A stretch of 64,000 nucleotides of DNA from Dryas octopetala. Lineage: Eukaryota > Streptophyta > Magnoliopsida > Rosales > Rosaceae. A program made the translations under genes and the position numbers. The stretch lies in the NCBI GenBank assembly GCA_963921425.1, contig OY992836.1:11315304-11379303 (forward strand). The letters are read 5' to 3'. The notes under the pieces are model-generated. The model ran no database searches. It was not told the DNA's origin and worked only from the letters and a program-made list of their open reading frames with translations. Of this stretch, positions 52,112 to 63,996 are shown in pieces. Position 1 is the stretch's first letter. Each line of letters begins with the position of its first letter.

Positions 52112-52402
52112 CAACCCAGCCTAGCCCAGCCACCCGCTCGCAGCCCAGCTCTCTAGTGGCTTGCCCAGCCACCCGCTCGCAGCCCAGCTCTCTAGTGGCT
52201 TGCCCAGCCATCCGCGCACAGCCCAGCCCATCTCAGCCACCCGCTCGCAGCCCAGCTCTCCGGCGGCTTGCCCAGCCACCCGCGCGCAGACCACCCTAGC
52301 CCAGCCACCCGCTCACAGCCCAGCTCTTCGGCAGCTTGCCCCAACCACCCGCGCGCAGACCACCCCAGCCCAGCCACCCGCTCGCAGCCCAGCTCTCCGG
52401 CA
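52112..52402. repeat. CG-rich tandem repeat
   Basis: Units such as CCAGCCACCCGCTCGCAGCC and CAGCTCTCCGGCGGCTTGCC alternate, with periods of roughly 40-50 bases and a higher-order pattern. It probably continues into the gap. Frames translated here and through the Ns are artefacts. Confidence 0.8.
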
Positions 52403-52902
52403 AAGTCGGTCTTTGTATTTTCTATCTTTTCTGTGAGATTTGCGAAGTGGGTATTGTCTACTTGGTTTTTTCCTGATTGTGCGGTTGGTTATCTGGGATT
52501 TTATTTGGTTGTTGTGATTTTATGAAGTGGGTGTTAAATTTTCTATCTTTTTTGTTATCTAGGATTTCATTTCTTGGATTGGGGTCCTCTTTCTTATTCT
52601 ATATGGTTAAGAGTTCTTGGATTCAAATATGTATCCCTACAGATTTCTGGTTTGCGTATAAGATGGATTCAAATCTGTATCTCCACCTTGTTAGTCCTGC
52701 ACTACACCAAACATAAAGGCAGTTCTTAGCTAACTTAGTCCATGCCAGTCCCTATAGATAATCCATGCCAAGACACTCCTGTGAAACAAACGAGGCCTAA
52801 AAGTTACTATCAACACAAAAAACATTAGTAGATGATCCAATTCTTATTACATATACCAAAAACCTTATACAATCTATACACTAAAAAAAACAATCAAAAA
52901 CC

Positions 52903-53793
52903 TTATAGCTTCTTATTTAGATTGAAACGAGTTGAAAAGAACAAATCCCTGACCCAAAGAGGAGAGCAAGAAAGTACTGCAAACAGACCAGTCATGTGAC
53001 CAAAACTAATCAACCTTGGTGGTTTTGGACCCAACACTTTCTTTGCCACATGCCTGGCAAACACAGCAGCATCCGTAGCCTTACCACCCTGAGAAGCCTG
53101 AGCTCTCTCAGCAATGGCCTCCTTGAACTCCTTATAAAGCTTCCAATCATAACTCCCCAATCTCTCCACATTGGCACTCCCAAAATTCGACCTTATAGCC
53201 CCAGGCAACACCAACACCACATCAATACCAAACGGCTTCAATTCGACCCTCAAAGTGTTCGACATTGCATGCACAGCAGCCTTGGTGGCACAGTACGACC
53301 CCGCCCACGGGGTTGGCACTTTGCCCACAACGCTCCCGATATTTACAATTTTGCCACTGCGCTGCGAAGCCATATGGGGAACCACTTGTTGGACCAACCG
53401 AAGCTGTCCCATTGTGTTGATTTCCCAAGCCTTTTTAATAGTCTCTAGTGGAAGCTCGGCCAGAGGGCCTGTGCTTCCAATCCCAGCATTGTTGATCACC
53501 ACATCAATGCGACCGCACTCGGATACGACAGTGTTCACGGCCGAGGCTACGCTTTGGTCCGAGGACACGTCGAGTTCGAGTGTGTCCACGATGTTGTCCA
53601 AAGAATTGAGGTCGTGCATGTCGTCCATGCGTTGGGAGATGTCACTGGCGAAGACTCTGCATTTTTGTTCTGCAAACGCCTTGCAGTACTCGTAGCCGAT
53701 TCCACCTTTGGCGCAACCTGTGACTAGAACAACCTTAGAGTCACTAGTACTCATCATTATGTTTCTTTGATATTGTTTCTTAATTAATTTCAC
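52903..53793 (-). CDS. Short-chain dehydrogenase/reductase, 1-acyl-DHAP reductase-like
   Basis: Intronless, 296 residues from the first Met. The Met at codon 13 or 14 (start at 53757 or 53754, MSTSDSK) is the more likely start and gives about 284 residues. Classical SDR layout: cofactor loop TGCAKGGIG near 26, acidic residue of the NAD(P) pocket region (ASDIS), LDVSSD, NNAG near 101, catalytic Ser in VNIGSVVG near 150, and YCATK (Tyr-x-x-x-Lys) near 168. Closest to plant relatives of yeast Ayr1, NADPH-dependent 1-acyldihydroxyacetone-phosphate reductase, judged by the TGCAKGGIG loop and the proline-rich PRLISFGHMTGL region before a hydrophobic C-terminal segment. That segment may bind ER or lipid droplets (inference). 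Substrate is not proven. Confidence 0.9.
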   Translation of the reverse strand: MKLIKKQYQRNIMMSTSDSKVVLVTGCAKGGIGYEYCKAFAEQKCRVFASDISQRMDDMHDLNSLDNIVDTLELDVSSDQSVASAVNTVVSECGRIDVVINNAGIGSTGPLAELPLETIKKAWEINTMGQLRLVQQVVPHMASQRSGKIVNIGSVVGKVPTPWAGSYCATKAAVHAMSNTLRVELKPFGIDVVLVLPGAIRSNFGSANVERLGSYDWKLYKEFKEAIAERAQASQGGKATDAAVFARHVAKKVLGPKPPRLISFGHMTGLFAVLSCSPLWVRDLFFSTRFNLNKKL

Positions 53794-54979
53794 TTGTCAT
53801 TGAGTAATTGATGAGTACATATAGCTAGATGTGAGGCACCATGATAAATCCGCCAAGGTGCTTCTTGATCATTGTTTTATTAGATGTAGCCTGCAATTAA
53901 GAATATGCTTTAGGGCATATGCTATTTCAATCAAGATATAGGCCGGCTATATATATTACTGTTGGGTTTTTGTGTTTGATATCCCTCGTTCCTTAGACAA
54001 AGAATGTGCCAACAATTTATATCAAACTAACGATTAGATAAAATTGAGGAGACGGAAGATTTAAATCAGTATCCTATTATATTTAGGTTAAAAAAGGGCT
54101 TGCAAGGAGGTATCTTATTGGATACAATATATAGTTCGGGTTTAAAATTAAACTTGTGATCGAGTGAAAATATATTCTTATACAATTTTATTCTCTCACA
54201 GTAAAAATTATCTATGAACATAGGTATGATTTTGTTGAACCACATAAATCCTATTACTCTTGTGATTTGTTCTCTTAACTCATTATTCTTTACATTTGTT
54301 GTTATTATTCCTTATTTTGATGATGAGATTTATTAACAATCAGTCCATTACTTGGGCTTGTTTGCACCAATAATTACAAATTCGTGTCATATACAATAAA
54401 TTGGAAATTAGCATGTCGTGTCAAGTAATAATTAATTAAATCTACTAACAACTTCTTATTGAATTCATGTCATGTTAAAAATTATCACCCCTATTCGTGT
54501 GGGGGTTCTCTTCTTGCCCAAACAAAAATTTGAACCAACAATCCTAAACTATTTTGCTTCCTATCAAGGTAGAAATTGAAAGGAAACAAAATAATAACAA
54601 AAAAATTTACAAAAATGACTTAAATTTTGACTCATGTGTCAATGCATTATGAGTTATATCAATGTGTCCTCTTAACTTTAATTTTGAAGCCAATTTGCCC
54701 CTTGTGTTAGTCCAATTACATTTTTCATCCAAAAAATACCATTCACGTTAAGTGGTTTGACTTATATGTTATTGTATTATAAGTAGAATGATGAATTTAC
54801 TTTTGAAAAGTGATCAATTGCATTACATGTGATTACTTTTGGATGAAATTTATAAACCGAGTTGATGGAAGTGATATATTGGCATTAAAAATAAAGTTGA
54901 AGGAGCAGATTGGTACAATCCATAATTCATATCCTAAATTGACCAATAGGGCAGAGTTTAAGTCTTTTTTTTTAATTGA
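53794..54979. other. Intergenic upstream of the SDR gene
   Basis: Promoter side of the SDR gene, AT-rich, no gene or clear element recognised. The frame at 54810-54995 has no domain. Confidence 0.45.
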
Positions 54980-55870
54980 GCAAATTACAATTTAATACCT
55001 CAATTTTACGTGTTGTTTTATTTTAGTACCCCAACTTTAAAAACATGCAAAAAAATACCTCAACTTTCATTTTGTGTCAAACTAGTACCTCTATTATTTT
55101 TTCTGTTAAATAAACTGTTATCTGCTGACGTGGCATGGCTATTTTTGTCTTTTTCTCCACATTTAAAAAATAATAATATTTTTAAAAACTTTTTAATAAA
55201 CAAATTTCTTAAAAAAATTTAAAAATTTTCTTAAAATAATTTAAAAAAATGTTATTAAAATAAAAACCTTTCTCCAGCCTTGCCCCATGCAGCACCACCC
55301 CTTAACCTCAGCCTCAGCCCCTAGCCTCATCCCCTCCACCCTACCCAGCCTCAACCACCCAATCCCAGCCTCGTCCCCATCCCCTCCCCGCCCCCAACCA
55401 GCCCCTAGCCATCCTCCCCCTCTCCCTGCCCGACCCACCCTCTCCCCCCCACCACAGTCTCGTCGCACCCCCTCCCCCCTGCCCTCTTTCTTCTTCCCCA
55501 CCCAGAACTACCCCCTGCCTCTCTCCCCCCAACCCAACCCAGCCCCTCCTTGACCTACACCCCTCACCCCCCCAACCCTCTCTGCCCATCCCCCCCCCCC
55601 CCCCAATTTTTTATATTTTTAAATGTTTTAATTTTTTTTTAAATTTTTTTTATTCAAAAGTTTTTAAAAATATTATTATTTTTTAAATGTGGAGAAAAAG
55701 ACGAAAATATTCATGCCACGTCAGCAGTTAAACGGTTTATTTGACAGAAAAACTAACGGAGGTATTATTTTGACACAAAATGAAAGTTGAGGTACTTTTT
55801 TACAAGTTTTCAAAATTAGAGTACTAAATTAAAACAACATGTAAAATTGAAATACTAAATTATAATTTAC
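54980..55870. mobile_element. Fold-back/MULE-like TIR element with C-rich core
   Basis: Left arm 54980-55215 starts GCAAATTACAATTTAATACC; right arm about 55640-55870, read inverted, starts GTAAATTATAATTTAGTATT. The arms also share TGACGTGGCATGGC / TGACGTGGCATGAA and TTTCTCCACATTTAAAAAAT. The core 55265-55604 is extremely C-rich with a 15-C run at 55590-55604, giving false proline-rich frames. A TTTAATT sequence occurs near both ends but no clean duplication is defined. Confidence 0.75.
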
Positions 55871-56284
55871 TTTCTTTAATTTCTACCTCACAATAAATAA
55901 GACACTTGACAATTGACATAACTGGCTGACTGAGGAAGCTAGGGGCTGTTATGGTATTTCACATGGAGCGTGAAATCCAAACAAAATCTAAACAAGATTT
56001 GCAGAAATGGCCAACAGAGCAGGCCAGGGTCAAAAGAAAAAGTATATTATGGATAGCAACGGGACTGAGAGAGACCACAGAAGAACTGTGTTTGTTGTGC
56101 TGCACTCACTGCACATACAGCACTGCACAGTATGTATGCATGGGGGACTAAAAAGCTCTCTGCCCTCTTTTCTTTTTTGAGAGCAAGACAACACCCCCTC
56201 TCACCATTAAAGTGTCCCCTCCTCCGTTAACCAATGCCATTTCTCTGCAACTCCTAACCCCATTACTCTCTTTAATTGGCTTTA

Positions 56285-56316
<32 letters not shown>

Positions 56317-57958
56317 GAATTGTGTCAAGTCACATTCAAACATAAGATTCTCTCTCTACATGCAGCTATATCTATAACTGCAAGTAACATCTAGCTGCTA
56401 TGAATTAATTTCTTTTATGTTTTCATCAAATATCTTTGCCAATTATATATACCTATAGCTTTATTCTTCAGCTAGATTTGGGTGGGAGAAAAGGCTGAGA
56501 CTACGATCAACTAGCCCTGCTTAAGAGGTGTGTGACCCTACTAGATTTTTCAATTACAAAAGAGAGAAAAATCACTAGATATGGAAGGAAAGTGAGTAAT
56601 GGGCAAACCCTTTTTTGGATTAACTTATTAAAGGCTATTGCAATTCAATCACCAGAATTCTCACATTCCTAGGAGTCTAGGACCCCTATAGTGTCTGAAA
56701 GAGGGGTACAAACAGAGAAAGTTGTGTTAGAATATATTTGAATTGAATTTATATCCATTGGGATTGTTGGTGGATAGGGTTTCTCTAAAAAAGAATCCAA
56801 ACGTACCAAACCCCTTCACCTTGGACATGTACAAGAGGTTCCTTTCTTGTCTATGCTACAAGACCCTTGAAATATGGATTAATTTGCTTCAATTTCCACT
56901 TTTGCTTGCCTTCATGACAACACAAGGAATGACACTAGAGGAGGTGTAGGTTTAATGAGTTTTGGGCAAATTTTATTGGGGTTGCAAGAGGTATTTGACT
57001 TAGAATTTATGAGAAGGACAGCCATTCAATCGGGTCTGCTGAGAATTTCCTAGATATAATTTCACCTAAAGTAGGATGTAATATATCAGTCTTATTTCAT
57101 GTATACATCAGATGCAGGGGTAGATGGTGACTTCAAACTATGATAAGGAAGCATTCCAATAGAAATTAACATTTTGGAAGAAAAATTGGATTCAATTCTC
57201 CATCAGTTACTGAAGCTTTAAGAATTTTTTTAAATGCTACATATAATGAGTGATTTATATTAGTATTAAGAAGCCTACTAATGCTACTTCTAGTTCTTGA
57301 TTTGGCATTCGGGTTGAATATCTTTGGCTCACTTCCAAGTCGATCTGAGTATGTCACAGATAAAGTATCCATCACTCAACTAAATGATCACATTGTAATG
57401 GACTTGTAAAAGGAAATGTCTCTTTACATGTATTGGGCTAAGCATTTTTCTAGTAGAACCATAGTCTTCTATAAACCTACTTACCATAAACACAATTTTA
57501 TAAGAGGCACAATGAACTATTGCATAGTCAATAGATAAAATGAAAATTTAGAAATAATAAAAATGATCCAACCAATGCAAATATCCAAAAGTTTCCCCAT
57601 ATTTAAATATGACTACTCAAGTAACCAACATACAATTCTGAAATTACACATACTTATTTATGAGCAGATTGGCCAACCAATCGATGAGTGGCTGAAACGC
57701 CATGCCACAGCCCAACCCTCTTTTTAGATTGATCAAAGGTCGCAGTAAAGAAAGCTCCAAGCCGGTATATAGCTTAGCCGTGTTAGGAAAAAGAAACATA
57801 ACTTTGTGTTGTATAAATCAATTTAGTGAGTATAGCAGTGCTCTTAATATAAACATTTTATTTTACATAGTTTGATAAAAGATTGAATAAATATTTAATT
57901 CAAAATTAGAACATCAATGTTGTAGAAATCAATAAAAAGGAAATTGAAATTAACTAAC
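55871..57958. other. Intergenic, no gene recognised
   Basis: Contains a compound (CT)n(CA)n microsatellite at about 56285-56316. Frames at 55951-56151, 56743-56949 and 57166-57375 lack recognisable domains. No known miRNA mature sequence was recognised by eye. Confidence 0.4.
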
Positions 57959-58180
57959 CTTTCTACCAAGGATGAAGTGCTCTTCTTGCAAGGCTCTCTT
58001 AGCAATCAATGGGTCAGTGAAGGTAACAAAGCCAAATCCCTTTTGTTTACGAGTGACTTTGTCTATAATAATAACATACTCTTTTACTTTACCATATTTG
58101 CTGAAGTGTTTTTTCAAAGTAACTTCAGTAATCTTCCTTGATAATCCACCCACAAACAACTATCCATCCACCGTTTCCAT
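57959..58180 (-). pseudogene. RRM-domain (hnRNP-like) exon with in-frame stop
   Basis: An exon beginning METVDG then a TAG stop (58160-58162), then LFVGGLSRKITEVTLKKHFS..GKVKEYVII..KGFGFVTF..RALQEEHFILGRK and a GT donor at 57957-57958. RNP2 (LFVGGL) and RNP1 (KGFGFVTF) are both clear, so this was the first RRM of a plant hnRNP A/B- or Musashi-type protein, where GKLFVGGLS is usual. The stop sits where Lys is expected (AAG to TAG). No following exon was found. I infer a fragment, unless translation starts elsewhere. Confidence 0.75.
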
Positions 58181-58568
58181 AGCTAGAAACCAATTATCCT
58201 AGAAACCCTAATAAATTCTTAAAGACATGAAATGAAAGTAAAGGAGTTTATATATGTATACAAAATATATAACAACCATGAGAAGATAAATCCCTCTCGC
58301 CAATATAAGAAAATAAAATTAAAATGTTTTATGGTTTTTTTGAGTCAAGGGTTTAGAGTTTATAAAGTAATCTAATTAATAGGAAATAGGGATTTACTAG
58401 TATTAGATTTCCTACACATTTGGGTAGTCTTAGGTCCCACCTTTCGCATTATCCGTAGACCAACGAGTAGTTGTGATTAGTTGGGCTGTGTGAAAAGATT
58501 AAGGCAAAAGCGTACCCGAACGCAATGTGAAAATAGCGTACCCAATCTCCAATCTCTAATATTTTAAA

Positions 58569-58977
58569 GGCTTAATTGTGTTTTTACCACCCAAAGTTTG
58601 GGTGATTCCCATTTTATCACCCAGAACTTTATTTGTCCCACTTTACTACCCAAAGTTTACATTGATTCTCACTTTACCACCCAGAACTTTATCTGTCCCA
58701 TTTTACCACCCAAAGTTTACATTGATTCCCACTTTACCACCCAAAGTTTACATTGATTCCTACTTTACCCCCTGAATCTAGAGTGACAGAATAGACGGAA
58801 AAAAGTTAACTGGGACACGAAAAATAGTTTTGAGTGATAAAGTAGGAATCAATGTAAATTTTGGGTGATAAAGTAGGACAAATAAATTTCTAAGTGGTAA
58901 AGTGGGAATCAATGTAAACTTTGGGTGGTAAAGTGAAAATCAATGTAAACTTTGGGTGGTAAAAACACAATTAAGCC
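58569..58977. mobile_element. MULE-type MITE, 409 bp, perfect 9-bp target duplication
   Basis: Both ends start GGCTTAATTGTGTTTTTACC, identical in inverse orientation, and the arms contain repeated CACCCAAAGTTTACATTGAT units. Identical flanks TATTTTAAA at 58560-58568 and 58978-58986. The nearly perfect arms suggest a recent insertion. Lies about 520 bp beyond the 3' end of the AAED1-like gene. Confidence 0.94.
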
Positions 58978-59497
58978 TATTTTAAAAACAAACTTCAAAA
59001 TCTAAGGCAATGTGAAAAGATTATGTCCTCTCAAAATTAAAATCTGTGGTTTTTTCTAATAAGTTTCTTCAAATTTGTTTAGGCAGCATCTTTAGAACCA
59101 TGATGAGAAAATGTAGTTGAAGGGAGAGGGATGGAAAAAGCAACACCTCAGTTCACTTCTGGCAATGGAATCAGTATATTCAGTTATCTTTACAGTTCAG
59201 AAAGTTGTGTCATACGCTCAAAGGTGCACAAAACATCCTATTACTATTATTTACAATAATAAACTCCACTTCGTAGGAATATTTTCCTTTCTAGTGCTTT
59301 GCCAATCTATATAATATAATGACATAATGGCATATATGAATATACATTGAAATTCAACTATACAAATGTATAGATAGGCATGGTTGAGCAAGCAGCCTAT
59401 GATTTTCTGACTTCTACTGCATGAAATATGAATCACAGCACTGGGTCAAATTTGAATACCATGCCTCATAACTAAAAAATCTATCTGTGGCAGAGCT

Positions 59498-62400
59498 TTA
59501 GGCAACAGGAACTTTGCAGCAAGCATCCAAGATATCATCTAATGGGGCATGATCACCTGTCCCTTCGTCTTTCCTTGCATACAACAATTGAGAACCTTTG
59601 AAGACAAACATCCCTCCCTGATTTATAATCAAAAGGAAAAAAGTAAGAGATCATTTTAGAAGAATTAAGTGTGAACTAAGTCCATGACCAAGATGTGCAT
59701 TTAATACAACTCCTCAAATACTGGAGATAATAGATCAAACCTGTTGTAACACACTACTTCTGTCGTCTGGAGTGGCTTCACTGGTATAGTTCTTTACAGC
59801 TTTCTGCAGAGCCTCAAATCTTGAAAACACCTTTGCCTGTCATGTCAGAAGTTTACAAAAAACACATGCATATCATAAATATTCTCCTTGAAAGATAATA
59901 ACCAGAAAGCAGGAAAATAACTTACACTAGCTGGATTGAAGAATGTTCGACCAAATCCATAGTATAAGCCCAGAACATCATATGCCTATTAAAGAAGTGT
60001 CAAGTCAGTGTTACAATCACCAGAATAAGAGATTCATCTATTGGACATATTTACTGTAGCACATATTATTACCTTGCGTTCAGGATCAGCATAAAGGCAA
60101 TCCATTGGAAATGGTAACTAAACAAGAAACATCGCGGGCAAAATAATCATCCCAGGGATCAACAAAAAATAGCCCACGGTATCAGTATTGTAAGTATGCA
60201 AAAATATAATTAAGAAATTGCAATGATGGCTTATGAGCATTTAAGAATAATTACAAGATCTATGTTGTATAAAAGTTTTTCTAAAAAAGATGATCACACA
60301 TTCTGCAATAATCCAATCCAAGTTTCTCAGCAAAGTAATGTCATAGAAAATTATACATCAAAAGTAGACCTATTACTTGTGTCAAACTCCAGTACTTTTG
60401 ACATGGAGCTCCTAGTACCTGTTTACTTAAATAGGTAATGAAACAAGCAAAGTAATAACACAATTTGGTCACAGTAGCTGCAAACAGCTTCCTACAATTG
60501 GAAAACATATAATCAAGTATGATCAACCATTATCATGTCACATGGCATGCTTATTTAAGAAAATTATGGCCCATCATAGATAGCATGTTTGAATGACTTC
60601 ACCAAATGATATCTATTACTTTTGTCCAAAGGTTCCTAAAATTTGGAAACTTTCGAACATATGAAGTAAATATAGTGATCAAATCATTCAATCATGTCAA
60701 CAGTTCATCAATTGAACTATTTCTTAAATAAACAAGTCACATGACATGATAGTGGCTGGCCATATGTGATTAGCATGTATTCTGAGCAAGAAAGTCAAAG
60801 AAACATTGCATGGGTCATTTTCATTAAATTAGATTGTCATTCTAAGTCTCCACATGGGCCATAAGCATCTTGATAAATGCTTTATATATATATATATAAA
60901 CAAAAATTATGACACATTTTCAACCATTAGATTAAAGCACTTCCAATGGTTGAGATTATATCTAATCACATGGATAGTTGTCTTAAAAAATTTAATATAC
61001 ATTGGGACTAACGCTATGAGAAGTTGTGTTTCAATTCTCATTGTCTCTTTGCACAAGTCCCAAGAGCAAACACAACTTCTTTTGGGATTTGTGAAGGGAG
61101 AGGAGAGAGAATAGAAATTGAAACATAAGTTTGTTTCAATATATAATAATTTTCTTAAAATAATATTCCATGTTAGAATCTCAGCCATTAAAAGTACTTT
61201 AATCCAACGGTTTTAAATGTGTCATAATGTGTAGGAAAATGTGGCTATAGAAATTGACCCTATATATGTATATATATATATATATATTTATGGATATTCT
61301 TTTTCTTCTGTTACAATACTGTAAAAATTATCAGTTGTTGTTGGGATCTTCTTTCAGTTAGTTTTTTATGATTTCCCATAAAGTTTCTTGTCATTTATGT
61401 CTTTATAATTGTGCAAAATATATGATTATATTCTGAACTAAATTTTTTTGACTCCCTTACGAGTTACAGTTGAACTAATTAACATGAATCATTCCACTAG
61501 AAGTTCGAAAATGCTGAAAACAATTTGATGATATGAAGGTACACAGATCACAGCTGTGATTTTTGGTTATTGGGTAATTTTGATCCAATAAGTTGTGAGT
61601 TCTTTTTCTTCTTTTTTTCATCATAACGAGTCAATAAGGTAAGAGCTACTTTAACACACATAGTTAATGTTCTTTTATATCAATGAGACCATAATATCAA
61701 AGGTAGATAAGACCATAACATATATAGGAGCCACCAGAAACCCAACCATGAGGACATTAAATTGTTCATGATCAAGGAGTCAAAGCTGGTCCACCAACCA
61801 CAATGTCATCAAAGAACCACAGAAAAGGCCGGACCAAATATAACGAACACAACCAGACCATGAAAGATGGATTTTACATACAAATTCTTGCTGTGCCTCT
61901 TAACAAAAAAAAAAAACACTTTCTACACTCATACGAGACACTTTTAAGAGACACTAACACAAGAAAAAGAGTCTGATTTAAATTCATTTTCAGCGGCATG
62001 TTAACCAGGAGAAGGGTGAATGGAGGACATCAAGTTTGGTGAAAAAATGGTGGGAGGAAGAGAAAGAGAGTTTTAGAGTAAAAGATGGGGAAGATAAACT
62101 ATTATGCTTGTAAAGAGATGACACATGCACCTCATACAATACAAATACTGTTCCCAAGAAACAAATTAAAGGAGATTTATCTTTTTTTGCCAGATGCATT
62201 TCCAAGCATTCAGTAGTAAAGCATCTGTTCAAAATATGTGGTTCTATTGAGAAAAATTTCCCTGTAACAGGGATTGGTGATGTGGCATCACCAACAGAGA
62301 GGAGGGTGGGTCTCAAACCTCATCCTCTATGTTGGAGATGCCACGTCACTAATCCCTGTTGCAGGGAAGTTTTCCTCAGTTCTATTTGTAACACATGAAT

Positions 62401-63996
62401 GGAACCCCCAAATAAAATATTACTGTCAAGTTGCTTTTTCTTTGATGGTCAGAAAAGTAACATGCTTAATGTATTATAAATATTTACCACTCATTTTGAG
62501 ATGTTCATGTATCAGAAACAAGGATTAGAACTATTATCCAACAAAATTAGTATCCAATTCCCTAATCAAACATGTATACTGGATGTGTGTCCACTAGAAT
62601 ATATTCCTGACGCATGTTCAACAAAAATGTATCCCTGTTTAACACATATTCTTGTCATGCCATATCCAGTTGATATTTAACAAGCATTTAAAGTATAAAT
62701 ATGACCCTAAAAGATTGTAGCATCAAATGCAACTTTATAAAGTGTAGATTGAATAACATTGTGGTGACACAAAAAGGAAGATAAAGATACCCGTTCTGCA
62801 AGGATACATGCTTTATTAGAACTACCAACACCGACTGCAACCAGTTTCACTCCAGCTGAGTCAAATCTCGCTTTTGAATCTTTTAGAGCTGAAGCAAGTT
62901 CCCAACTTAAAACAACAAGCACAAGAAGTAAAAAATCATAAGAACATCCAGCAATTCAGATAAACCGATTATAAAAAACTGGTTAAGTAGTTACCAGCAA
63001 GGGCATCCAAAGTGCCTCAATAGCGCAACAACAGCCACCCCCTGCAACAAAATGAACAAGAAACTATATCAAAAACTAATACGCTACATCAGAACAAGCA
63101 AACATACAGCTTTTTCATAATTATTCCACATTTTATAGTATGTATCATTATAATTACATTGCTTGTGAGTTGTGACAATAGACATCCTTTATTTTCTCTT
63201 TCTTTGCTACGTAAAAACTCAAAAGTTCTCCATGAAATACAAATATCTGGATTATGTGTATGAAATTTAAAAAAAGACAGCAATATAAATACCATCCCCC
63301 GCCCCCCATTTTTTTTTTATATAATTAGGATCATAATCCTAAAAATTTAATATAGTTTATCCCTCTCTATTGAATAGCGTAATTTTCACTTTGCTACCGA
63401 ATGCTTAGAAAAGTCACATTTCACCAACTGAGTTTGTTCTGTACCATCTTTACCGTCAAGTGTAAAATGGATGCACTCTACCTTCTAAATGCATGTGCAT
63501 TTTCCATGGATATTAACAGCGAAATGCAACAAAGCAAATCTCATATGACCAAGACTGGAGCTTTCAAACCCACAAAATGACAAATCGCAAAAGGGTTACT
63601 CCACGAAGAATCTTAAAATTTGCTTTGAAATCCCAGAAATATTGAAATCAACGCTAAAACATGTAATTAATAAAAAATACAGAGTAAAAAAGAAACCTCG
63701 TTCTGATCCCAGAGGTCCTTGAACTGGACGGACTCACCAGCAGCGGTGAAAATGCTAACGTCGCCGAGGATCTCACCGATACTGGGGTTGAAATCCAAGG
63801 CCGCGGTGGTGGCTCTGGAAACGACACGTCGTCTGCTGCTAAACTGTGTTGTTGATTTTGGGGAGTAGGAGAGGGAGAGAGAGTGAGGATTGGGAAGTGA
63901 GAGAGATGGAGATTGGGAGGGGGCGAAGAGAGATGGATGAGAACGAAGAGATGGAGGAGATTGGAGGGTTAGGGTTTGTGTGGAGATTAGGGCCAT
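59498..63996 (-). CDS. Thioredoxin-like AAED1/PRXL2 family protein, chloroplastic, 7 exons
   Basis: Matches my memory of At2g37240. Exons (minus strand): 63697-63996, 62995-63041, 62791-62905, 60073-60117, 59926-59985, 59741-59836, 59498-59617. GT-AG borders and an open frame of 260 residues. Residues 1 to about 62 are rich in S, P, T and R with no acidic residue, a plastid transit peptide. The AhpC/TSA-like thioredoxin-fold domain follows: LGDVSIFTAAGESVQFKDLW, VAVVALLRHFGCPCCWELAS (possible redox cysteines), GVKLVAVGVGS, LPFPMDCLYADPERKAYDVLGLYYG, and GGMFVFKGSQLLYARKDEGTGDH near the end. The family is peroxiredoxin-like with poorly known activity; a redox role in the plastid is inference. 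Intron 3 is 2.7 kb and holds MITE-like elements. The gene's promoter lies beyond the window edge. Confidence 0.93.
60906..61230. mobile_element. MITE-like inverted repeat in intron 3 of the AAED1-like gene
   Basis: ATTATGACACATTTTCAACC at the left pairs with GTTTTAAATGTGTCATAATG at the right, and inverted similarity continues through AGATTAAAG.ACTT..AATGG.TGAGATT. It is bordered by TA-repeat tracts (60884-60897 and 61260-61290). Class unknown; target duplication is masked by the TA repeats. Confidence 0.6.
62249..62377. mobile_element. Short MULE-like palindromic MITE in intron 3, 129 bp
   Basis: TIRs GAGAAAAATTTCCCTGTAAC and, inverted, GAGGAAAACTTCCCTGCAAC, followed by AGGGATTRGTGAYGTGGCATC in both arms. 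Flanks GGTTCTATT (62240-62248) and AGTTCTATT (62378-62386) match at eight of nine bases. Confidence 0.75.

Larger units (their letters stand above)
51757..52797. mobile_element. PIF/Harbinger-like element with an assembly gap inside
   Basis: Ends GGGCCCGTTTGTTT and, inverted, GGCCTCGTTTGTTT, flanked by TAA at 51754-51756 and 52798-52800. TAA duplication with a GGSCNCGTTTGTTT end is typical of Tourist/Harbinger MITEs. The interior contains a 200-base N gap and a CG-rich tandem repeat, so true length is unknown. No transposase seen. Confidence 0.7.

Noticed and set aside
51881..52211. Frames running through the N gap
   Set aside because: They are artefacts of translating unknown bases plus a tandem repeat.
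56160..56560. Possible miRNA precursor region (isolated, CT-rich, no ORF)
   Set aside because: No known plant mature miRNA sequence and no clear long hairpin was seen by eye; a folding run and small-RNA data would be needed.
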